Assembly: GCA_045627705.1 (NCBI GenBank) | Contig: JAZQOE010000125.1 | Location: 1 to 43,103, forward strand | Direction of reading: 5' to 3' | DNA length: 43,103 bases | Source: JBMNHG01 sp045627705 | GTDB taxonomy: Bacteria; Verrucomicrobiota; Kiritimatiellia; RFP12; JBMNHG01 | In this document: positions 37,224 through 43,103 of the stretch, in pieces | How positions within the stretch are numbered: position 1 is the first letter of the stretch | Layout: every line of letters starts with the position of its first letter | The notes under the pieces: model-generated | The model's database searches: none | Told to the model about the DNA's origin: nothing | Seen by the model: only the letters and a program-made list of their open reading frames with translations | Position numbers and translations under genes: made by a program

Positions 37224-37231
37224 CAGTCACT

Positions 37232-40198
37232 ATGTTTTTACCTAGTAGCACGATACCGACAAACAGGCTTTGCGTTGGAATGGCGATTGCGGCCATGACG
37301 GCTGCGACTTCGATTCTTGCGGCGGAGGATGCGACCGAGCAGTTCAATTTCGCGACAGGTTTGCTGATCCGCGATGAACCAGCGCTCGCCGCCGAGGAGT
37401 TCCAAAAACTCGTCGAATCGAATCCCGATTTCGCGGAGCTTGATTCCGCGCTCTACCGCTGGGGCGAAGCGCTGGCGAAATCAAACCAGGAGGCCGCGGC
37501 CCGCCCTGTCTTCGAGCGACTTATCCGCGAACGCCCGCAATCGGAACGCATCCCCGAAGCCCATTACTGGCTCGCGCGTATCGTCGGAGCCGATGATCCA
37601 CGCACCGCCGCAGAGCACTATTCCGCCGTCTTCAATGGCGCGCCCGGAAGTCCCCTCGCCGAGGCGTCGCGCTATGGCGCAATCGACGCGCTCTACAAGG
37701 CTGGCGCATGGAAAGAGGTCGCCGAATCGTGCGCGACCGCGCTCCAAAACGCGCCCGATGGCAAGTTCGCATCGGAAACGCGCCTCCTCCGCGCCTGGTC
37801 GCTCGAGAAACTCGGCGATGATGCCGCGGCCCTCGATGCCTACCGCGATTTCGCGGGGCGTCACGCGGATGCGCCACAGGCCGCCGAATGCCGTCTGCAA
37901 GCCGCCGAATGCCTGCGCCGCATGGGGCGTCACGAAGAAGCAGCAAACGCCTTTGCCGAACTTCTCGGCACCGATGGCGCGATCGGCACGACAGCCCGCA
38001 TTTCGCGCGCCTTTTCGCTTCACGAGCTTGGGCGTCCGGCAGAAGCCGCCGCGAGTTTCGCCGATGCCGCGCAGCGCCTCGGCGATGACCCGAAGGCCGT
38101 CACATGCATCTTGAATGCCGCGCGCGAATATGCCGCCGCGGACGACATGGCGAAAGCCGCGGAAATGTACGCCGCCGCGGAAAAGGCCGGACAAGACTCA
38201 TCGTTCCAGCTCGGCATGACACTGATGCGCCAGGATCGCGCCGACGACGCCCTCGCCGCCTTCCGCCGCGCCATCGAACACGAGACCGCCGACACTCCGG
38301 CCGACCAGCGGCGCACCGCGCGTCTCGCGATCGCGAACATCCTCTATCGCAAGGAGAACTTCGCGGAAGCCGTAGATGCCTTCAGGCAGGCGATTGAAAA
38401 GGAAGGCGATGCGACACCCGCCGCGGATAAAATGTCAGCGCGGTTGCCACTCGCATTCGCACTGTTCCGTCTCGAGCGCTTTGGCGAGGCGGATGCCGCT
38501 TTCGCCGATGCGATCGCACTGGCGCCCGAAGGCGAAAAGCCAGATGCCGGCGCAATGTACCAATACGCCTGGTGCGCCCTCCATGCGGATAACTCCGCCG
38601 AGGCCCGCAAGCGTTTCGAGGCGCTCGCGGCCGCGCATCCCGAAAACGATCTCGCACCGGAATCGCTTGTACGCGCCGCTGGAATCGCATCGGAATCTGG
38701 CGATGCCGATGCCGCGTCAGCGCTCTACAAGCGCACTGCGGAAATCGCGCCCGACTCGCCTTGGGCCGCGCGCGCCCTCGTCAATTATTCGGGTATCGCC
38801 ATCGAATCCGGGCATTTCGACGAAGCGCTTGCCGCCGCGCAAAAGGCGGTTGAAAAGGCGCGGGGCGATGATGCCCTGCTCGCATTTTCCCATGCGTCCG
38901 CAGGCGAGGCGCTGATGGGGCTGAACCGTTTCGAGGAAGCAATCGAAGAATTTAACAAGGTCAAGACCGATGCCGCGGACATCAAGGCCTCATGTGCGTT
39001 CGGCACGGCGATCGCGCTCCGCGAACTAAAGCGCTTCGACGAGGCCGCCGCCGCCTTCGCGCCAATCGCCGCCAGTGAAACGCGGTATGCCGAGGAATCG
39101 CTATGGTGGCGCGCGCTGTCGTTCGCCGACGCGGAAAAACAAGTCGAGGCGAGCGAATGCTTCGGCGAGTTTATACGCCGCTTCCCCGATTCCGGCCATG
39201 CCTCCGACGCCGCATACCTGCAGGCTCTCGCCGCGTACCGCGTAAAGGATTGGGCGAAGGCAGACACACTTTACGCCGGATTCTTGAAGGCATACGCCGA
39301 TTCACCGCTCGCGGTCCAGGCGCGCTACGACTGGGCATGGGTGGCGCTTGAATCTGGCGATCAGGAAAAGGGCGCCGCGCGTTTGCGCGAGGTCATCGCC
39401 GCCGCGCCACAAAGCGCCCTCGCCGCCGACGCGGGTTTCCGGGTTGGCGAAATCGAGTTCGAGGCGGAACGCCATGCCGAGGCCGCCGCCGCGTATGAAA
39501 CGGCGTTGAAAGTCGAGGGAATCGACTTCGCCGACAAGCTTCTCTACAAGCTCGGCTGGGCGAATGTCCATCTTGACGACAAGGCCAAGGCGCTCGCAGC
39601 CTTCGAACGTCTGGCCCGCGAATTTCCCGAAAGCGAACTCGCAGGCGAATCGCTCTACATGCAGGGCGAACTGCTTTCGGCGATGGGAAAGCGCGACGAG
39701 GCGATTGCCGCGCTTGCGAAAGTGCAGGATCCAGCCTTCGCCGAAAAGGCGCTCCACCTCGCTGCGGAATGCCATCGCGGCGAAGGCCGCCATGGCGACG
39801 CGATCGCGGCGTGCGACAAGCTTCTCGGGCAATTCCCCGAAGGAGAACTTCGCGCCCAGGCGCTTCTCTGCAAGGGCCATTCGCTTCGCGCCGCCGGCGC
39901 GGACGCCGACGCCCTCGATGCGTATGCGGCGGTAGTCGCGGCAACGGAAACCATCGACGCCGCGCAGGCGATCATGGGCCAGGGCGATATCCATTTCGCG
40001 GCGCAACGCTGGCAGGATGCCGCGAAGGCGTACCTCAAGATCGACATTCTCTACGGCTACGAAGAGCTCAAGCCGCGCGCCCTGCTCATGCTTGCGCGCA
40101 CGTGGAAGAAGGCTGGCGACGACGCAAAGTCCGCGCAGTACCTTGAGCAGTTGAAGACGCGCTACCCTGATTCGGCGGAAGCGAAGGAAGCGTTGTAA
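37232..40198 (+). CDS. Large exported TPR-repeat protein
   Basis: A 988-residue protein with an N-terminal signal-like segment (RLCVGMAIAAMTAATSILAA, cleavage near residue 31) and then TPR repeats almost to the end, rich in Ala, Asp and Glu. Typical units are AAEEFQKLVESNPDF, AEASRYGAIDALYKAGAWKE, ALAAFERLAREFPESELAGE and the final YEELKPRALLMLARTWKKAG. It resembles periplasmic YbgF/BamD-like and other outer-membrane scaffold TPR proteins, but no specific function is recognisable. It lies 23 bases before an ExbB/TolQ-type gene, suggesting an energised envelope complex. Start at 37232 is supported by the adjacent TATAAT and the signal; an internal ATG at 37280 is the alternative. Confidence 0.88.
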   Translation: MFLPSSTIPTNRLCVGMAIAAMTAATSILAAEDATEQFNFATGLLIRDEPALAAEEFQKLVESNPDFAELDSALYRWGEALAKSNQEAAARPVFERLIRERPQSERIPEAHYWLARIVGADDPRTAAEHYSAVFNGAPGSPLAEASRYGAIDALYKAGAWKEVAESCATALQNAPDGKFASETRLLRAWSLEKLGDDAAALDAYRDFAGRHADAPQAAECRLQAAECLRRMGRHEEAANAFAELLGTDGAIGTTARISRAFSLHELGRPAEAAASFADAAQRLGDDPKAVTCILNAAREYAAADDMAKAAEMYAAAEKAGQDSSFQLGMTLMRQDRADDALAAFRRAIEHETADTPADQRRTARLAIANILYRKENFAEAVDAFRQAIEKEGDATPAADKMSARLPLAFALFRLERFGEADAAFADAIALAPEGEKPDAGAMYQYAWCALHADNSAEARKRFEALAAAHPENDLAPESLVRAAGIASESGDADAASALYKRTAEIAPDSPWAARALVNYSGIAIESGHFDEALAAAQKAVEKARGDDALLAFSHASAGEALMGLNRFEEAIEEFNKVKTDAADIKASCAFGTAIALRELKRFDEAAAAFAPIAASETRYAEESLWWRALSFADAEKQVEASECFGEFIRRFPDSGHASDAAYLQALAAYRVKDWAKADTLYAGFLKAYADSPLAVQARYDWAWVALESGDQEKGAARLREVIAAAPQSALAADAGFRVGEIEFEAERHAEAAAAYETALKVEGIDFADKLLYKLGWANVHLDDKAKALAAFERLAREFPESELAGESLYMQGELLSAMGKRDEAIAALAKVQDPAFAEKALHLAAECHRGEGRHGDAIAACDKLLGQFPEGELRAQALLCKGHSLRAAGADADALDAYAAVVAATETIDAAQAIMGQGDIHFAAQRWQDAAKAYLKIDILYGYEELKPRALLMLARTWKKAGDDAKSAQYLEQLKTRYPDSAEAKEAL

Positions 40199-40221
40199 CC
40201 CATCGACGAGGATATCCCGAA

Positions 40222-40845
40222 ATGCATTCGCTCATGGAAATGTTCAAGAGTGGCGGGTTCATGATGTGGCCCATCCTCGCCTGCTCGATTGGTCTTGGCG
40301 CATTCCTGCTGGAAAGGCTTGTCGCAATGCGGCGCGCCGCGATTTGTCCGTCGCAGTTGCGCGCCAGGCTGCTGGCAGCGGCGCGTGAGGGCGGCGCATC
40401 GGCAGCGCTTGAAACTTGCAATGTGGCCGACAACGAAAAGCTTCCGCTCGCGGTGATGGCGCGTGCGTGCCTCGAACGCGCGGGCCACGATGGATTCGAA
40501 ATGGAAGCGGGCCTGGAAGAAGGCGGGGCGCGCGTGCTCGGCGACATGCGCCGCGGCGCGCGTCCGCTTGCCATCATCGGCGACATCGCGCCGTTGCTTG
40601 GCTTGATGGGCACGGTGACGGGCATGATCAAAGCCTTCGATGTCGTCGCGAAAGCCGGTGCGCTTGGCCGCACCGAATTGCTCGCCGAGGGCATCAGCGA
40701 AGCATTGCTCACAACGGCCTTCGGACTGCTTGTAGCGGTTCCCGCGCTTCTCGCATACCACTACATCCGCTCCCGCGCCGATGCGCTCGCGCGAGAGATG
40801 GAAGATATCTGCCTCGAGATTATTCGCGTCGTCCGCGGAAAGTGA
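40222..40845 (+). CDS. exbB: MotA/TolQ/ExbB-family proton channel
   Basis: Inner-membrane proton-channel subunit that energises outer-membrane processes through the proton motive force, 207 residues. Three membrane segments can be placed: about 12-32 (GGFMMWPILACSIGLGAFLL), 112-135 (ARPLAIIGDIAPLLGLMGTV) and 155-177 (ALLTTAFGLLVAVPALLAYH). The GLMGTVTGMIKAF motif is the family signature. GAGGA stands 10 bases before the ATG. The usual partner ExbD/TolR is absent: the next gene is convergent and begins its stop on the very next base. The partner may be elsewhere. ExbB versus TolQ cannot be separated. Confidence 0.9.
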   Translation: MHSLMEMFKSGGFMMWPILACSIGLGAFLLERLVAMRRAAICPSQLRARLLAAAREGGASAALETCNVADNEKLPLAVMARACLERAGHDGFEMEAGLEEGGARVLGDMRRGARPLAIIGDIAPLLGLMGTVTGMIKAFDVVAKAGALGRTELLAEGISEALLTTAFGLLVAVPALLAYHYIRSRADALAREMEDICLEIIRVVRGK

Positions 40846-41916
40846 CTAGGCATACGAGCCGAGTTTCTTCGCGAGTTCGATGATCGAGCGGAAGTCTTCG
40901 AGGCTCACGCTTGACGGAACGGAATGGTCGGAAGAGAAGATGTATCCTCCGCCTTCCTTGAGCACGGGAACAACACGTTCCATTTCGGCGCGGATTTCAT
41001 CTGGCTTATCCCACAGCACGGCATTAACGCCGCCATGCAGCACGAGCTTGTCGCCGTATTCGCGCTTGATCTTGAATGAGTCCATGCCCGCCTTGACCTC
41101 GAGCGGATTCAGCGAGTCAATGCCGATTTCGACAAGGTCGGGAATGAATGGCATGATGTTGCCGCACGAGTGCAGATGCGTCGGGATGCCCTTTGAATGC
41201 GCCCAATCGCATGCGCGCTTCTGGAATGGCTTCAAGACTTCCCTGTAGGTCTCGAGCGAGAAAAACGGCGTGCCCTTGTAGCCCATGTCGTCGGGCCACG
41301 ACACGCAATCGAAGTGGTAGCCGTGATCCCAGATCATATCCAGCATCGCGATTCCGCATTCGAGATAATGCGAGAACATGTCCATGACCCATCCGGGATC
41401 CTCAAGCATGGCGATCAATATGCGCTCGGTTCCCGTCGACCACGAATGCGTCACGTCGAAACCGAACCAAAGATTGCCTTCGATCCACGCGCCATTCTTA
41501 CGCCACTGCGGATAGTTCCGCTCGAGATTCTTCCAGTCGACACGGTCTGGCGATGGACTCATGCGCGCCTTGGCGGATGCCCAGCTTTCGCGGTCCTTGA
41601 TTGTGAAGTCGAGGAATTCCGGCGTTGACGCCGCATGTTTCCAATTGCGAAGTGTCGCGCCCCACCCAGTTGTCTGGATGATGTACTCGTCGGTCTCCTC
41701 GATGACCTTCGCCTCATAGCGCGGCGAGATGTCGGCCCAGAGGCCGCATACTTGGTCGAGACCGAAGAAATCGACGAAGCTCATGCCCTTCGGCATTCCC
41801 TCACGTTCCCAGCGCTCGATTGTCGCTCCCCATGGAATGTCGGTAATCGGTACGCGATCAGCCTCCTTGTGCGCATACATCCTGCTGAAGCGTTCGTATG
41901 AAGTCATTGGTGCCAT
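40846..41916 (-). CDS. Uroporphyrinogen decarboxylase-family protein (not HemE)
   Basis: Member of the URO-D/methyltransferase superfamily, 356 residues. The family's HSCGN motif is at 249-253 (GIPTHLHSCGNIMPFIPDLV), with the TIM-barrel end KLVLHGGVNAVLWDKPDEIR and SSDHSVPSSVSLEDFRSIIE. It differs from HemE in lacking its N-terminal substrate motif; such paralogues are numerous in Lentisphaerota and Kiritimatiellota and often of unknown substrate, some related to corrinoid methyltransferases. The ATG at 41916 is chosen because GGAGG stands five bases upstream; a TTG 18 bases earlier is less likely. Its TAG stop abuts the exbB stop tail to tail. A palindrome TATCGCGATA lies at 41944-41953 upstream. 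Confidence 0.85.
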   Translation of the reverse strand: MAPMTSYERFSRMYAHKEADRVPITDIPWGATIERWEREGMPKGMSFVDFFGLDQVCGLWADISPRYEAKVIEETDEYIIQTTGWGATLRNWKHAASTPEFLDFTIKDRESWASAKARMSPSPDRVDWKNLERNYPQWRKNGAWIEGNLWFGFDVTHSWSTGTERILIAMLEDPGWVMDMFSHYLECGIAMLDMIWDHGYHFDCVSWPDDMGYKGTPFFSLETYREVLKPFQKRACDWAHSKGIPTHLHSCGNIMPFIPDLVEIGIDSLNPLEVKAGMDSFKIKREYGDKLVLHGGVNAVLWDKPDEIRAEMERVVPVLKEGGGYIFSSDHSVPSSVSLEDFRSIIELAKKLGSYA

Positions 41917-42152
41917 GACATCCTCCGTTTTCAAATGGAAACCATTATCGCGATATCAATCTTCGTTTGTTCGCAGCATTGTTGTCAATCGCGAAACTAC
42001 CGATACACCTAGACCTCGCTTAGTCCGTGGGTTGCCGTACCATGGACTTGTATGCCGAGACGCGCGATTGGATTATCTGGATCGAACTAGAACAAACGCA
42101 GGAACGTTTTCACCATGAACGGAGCCCTCGACATCAAAAGTGAACCTAAAAA

Positions 42153-42166
42153 CGGGGTCTGTCCCC
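42153..42166 (+). repeat. Hairpin box 1 (GGGGTCTGTCCCC)
   Basis: CGGGGTCTGTCCCC, with GGGG/CCCC arms and a 5-base loop TCTGT. It is the reverse-type member of the cluster, containing GGGACAGACCCC on the minus strand. Confidence 0.75.
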
Positions 42167-42171
42167 ATTCC

Positions 42172-42197
42172 AAAACGGGGACACACCCCGTTTTTTT
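42172..42197 (+). terminator. Hairpin box 2, terminator-like
   Basis: AAAACGGGG and CCCCGTTTT pair perfectly over nine bases around ACACA, and three more T follow. It is the most perfect copy of the box and has the form of an intrinsic terminator on the plus strand. Whether it ends any transcript is unknown because no plus-strand gene lies just upstream. Confidence 0.6.
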
Positions 42198-42205
42198 CTC
42201 CAAAA

Positions 42206-42224
42206 TGTCGCCTGGCAGGCGACA
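42206..42224. repeat. Hairpin TGTCGCC-TGGCA-GGCGACA
   Basis: A perfect 7-bp stem with a 5-base loop, in the middle of the box cluster. It keeps the 5-base loop size of its neighbours but has a different stem, so it may be a second repeat type. Confidence 0.65.
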
Positions 42225-42263
42225 CATCCGCTCAAAAATACTGCTATTCTCCAGCCATGATTT

Positions 42264-42278
42264 CGGGGACACACCCCG
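42264..42278 (+). repeat. Hairpin box 3 (CGGGGACACACCCCG)
   Basis: Exact copy of the 15-base box: CGGGG/CCCCG stem and ACACA loop. Confidence 0.8.
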
Positions 42279-42297
42279 ATTTCGCGGTTCAACAAAA

Positions 42298-42312
42298 CGG
42301 GGACACACCCCG
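42298..42312 (+). repeat. Hairpin box 4 (CGGGGACACACCCCG)
   Basis: Exact copy of the 15-base box, 19 bases after box 3, preceded by AAAA as in box 2. Confidence 0.8.
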
Positions 42313-42319
42313 AATCCAA

Positions 42320-42334
42320 TGGGGACATACCCCG
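42320..42334 (+). repeat. Hairpin box 5 (variant TGGGGACATACCCCG)
   Basis: Differs from the main box at two positions (first base and loop ACATA). It ends 20 bases before the RAYT start codon and just before its Shine-Dalgarno. Confidence 0.75.
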
Positions 42335-42354
42335 ATTCAAAAAGGAGAAGAGCA

Positions 42355-43103
42355 ATGAGAAGACCACGCGCAAAAGCCGATGGAGAAGGCTTTTACCATA
42401 TTGTCAACCGTCTGTCCTGGCAGGGATGTTTTCTGAAGGGCGACTGGAAGAAGCGGCTGCTGGAGCACATCCGCTCGGCGGCGGAGTTCGCCGGAGTCGA
42501 AATCCTGACGTTCGCAATCATGGGCAACCACTTCCACCTTCTCGCGAGGGTCGAGGCAAGGAGGGATGTCTCCGACGATGAACTCCAGGAACGCATGGGC
42601 CACATCTATTCCGAGAAACAACTCGAGAAAAAGCAGAACGAATGGAAACACTGGGATGCAGATGAAAAGACGAAGTGGAAGGCCGACGAAGCCCGCGCAC
42701 GGATGCGGGCCCGCATGTACGACCTCTCCGAGTTCGTGAAGATATTCGCGCAGCGGTTCAGCACCGAATACAACGCCGCGCGGAAATATACTGGCTCCCC
42801 ATGGGGCCAGCGCTTCAAGAGCATCCTAATCGAGCGCGGCAGCCGCACATTACCGGTTGTTGGCGCCTACATCGACCTGAATCCAATCCGCGCAAGGATA
42901 TTCGCAAATCCCGGCGAGTATCAATGGACGGGCCTTGGCGCGGCCTTGCGCGGCGACGAAACCGCCCGCGAAGGGTTGATCTCCCTCATCTCGTATGCCT
43001 ACGGAATCGAGCGGAGGAGCTGGGACGAAACCCTCGAAATCTACCGTTCGATCCTCGACGGCAGGCTCAAGCTCGATGCCGCGAAGAACGGGGACACACC
43101 CCG
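42355..43103 (+). CDS. REP-associated tyrosine transposase, 3' end cut by window
   Basis: Second RAYT of the Y1_Tnp/IS200-like family; 249 codons are visible and the frame is open at the window end. The HUH motif is His59-Phe60-His61 (IMGNHFHLLARV), at the same residue numbers as in the first RAYT; the probable nucleophile is Tyr139 in QRFSTEYNAARK. AYIDLNPIRARI is also conserved. AAAGGAG lies 8 bases before the ATG. The two RAYTs are clearly related but divergent, and have different hairpin sequences beside them. The last codons visible (Lys-Asn-Gly-Asp-Thr-Pro) are made by another copy of the hairpin box, so the repeat appears to form part of the coding sequence or to have overrun the gene's end. 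Confidence 0.9.
   Translation, partial: MRRPRAKADGEGFYHIVNRLSWQGCFLKGDWKKRLLEHIRSAAEFAGVEILTFAIMGNHFHLLARVEARRDVSDDELQERMGHIYSEKQLEKKQNEWKHWDADEKTKWKADEARARMRARMYDLSEFVKIFAQRFSTEYNAARKYTGSPWGQRFKSILIERGSRTLPVVGAYIDLNPIRARIFANPGEYQWTGLGAALRGDETAREGLISLISYAYGIERRSWDETLEIYRSILDGRLKLDAAKNGDTP
43089..43103 (+). repeat. Hairpin box 6 inside the RAYT reading frame
   Basis: Exact CGGGGACACACCCCG at the window edge, in frame within the open RAYT gene. It mirrors the cluster upstream, so the transposase gene is bracketed by copies of its putative target box. Confidence 0.8.

Larger units (their letters stand above)
41917..42354. other. 438-base intergenic region with a hairpin-box cluster
   Basis: The first 230 bases (41917-42150) hold only possible promoter fragments for the minus-strand gene, such as a TTGACA on the minus strand, and no gene I can support. 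From 42153 onward the region consists mainly of short hairpin boxes listed separately, ending with the Shine-Dalgarno of the second RAYT. Confidence 0.7.

Noticed and set aside
40846..41916. hemE, uroporphyrinogen decarboxylase of haem synthesis
   Set aside because: The protein has the HSCGN branch signature and lacks the HemE N-terminal active-site pattern; no other haem gene is nearby.
42153..42334. CRISPR array
   Set aside because: The repeats are 13-15 base hairpins with irregular spacing of 5 to about 70 bases and no uniform spacers or cas genes.

Overview
The window is GC-rich bacterial chromosome. Gene content and protein style point to the PVC superphylum, most likely a Lentisphaerota/Kiritimatiellota/Verrucomicrobiota-type organism. 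The reasons are the fused str-S10-spc-alpha ribosomal cluster without tuf, rpmD (L30) or infA, an alpha subunit that reads like verrucomicrobial RpoA, a stand-alone UroD-family paralogue, and IS200-like REP-associated transposases (RAYTs). This placement is inference from reading, not from a tree.

Positions 1-18268 (minus strand, so transcription runs right to left) hold one long gene train: rpsL-rpsG-fusA-rpsJ-rplC-rplD-rplW-rplB-rpsS-rplV-rpsC-rplP-rpmC-rpsQ-rplN-rplX-rplE-rpsN-rpsH-rplF-rplR-rpsE-rplO-secY-adk-map, then a probable internal promoter, then rpmJ-rpsM-rpsK-rpsD-rpoA-rplQ. Most joints are a few bases or ATGA-type overlaps. The rpoA frame is broken by one in-frame TAG at codon 93, with well-conserved RpoA sequence on both sides in the same frame.

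Positions 18354-19851 hold a RAYT gene and an AT-richer crcB/fluC fluoride-channel gene, enclosed by a 28-bp inverted repeat (27/28 matching). This looks like a small mobile or mobilised unit lying directly upstream of the ribosomal train. Positions 19899-24543 (plus) hold recJ and a bacterial SNF2-type helicase, probably one operon. They converge on, and overlap by 45 bp, a minus-strand operon ribH-nusB-ribD-rluA-like-uridine kinase (28539-24499).

Positions 28684-32084 (minus) hold a secreted TPR-containing protein of unknown function overlapping an unusual DppB-type ABC permease with a large inserted extracytoplasmic domain. Further right are tRNA-Ala(GGC) with a clear promoter and terminator, pta with its own terminator, and a gspF-gspD pair in which the secretin appears to carry a GspC/PilP-like domain at its N terminus. 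On the plus strand follow tRNA-Lys(TTT), a 988-residue TPR protein and an ExbB/TolQ-type proton channel without its ExbD partner. A UroD-like methyltransferase-family gene (minus) and a second RAYT, cut by the window end and preceded by a cluster of GGGGACACACCCC hairpins, finish the window.

The most unusual threads are the amber codon inside rpoA, the inverted-repeat-bounded RAYT plus crcB unit, a 19-bp near-palindrome that is identical in three unrelated genes and always reads Lys-Asn-Gly-Ala-Pro-Leu, and a family of short hairpin boxes sharing GGGACA near or inside the RAYT loci and elsewhere, including inside coding sequence.
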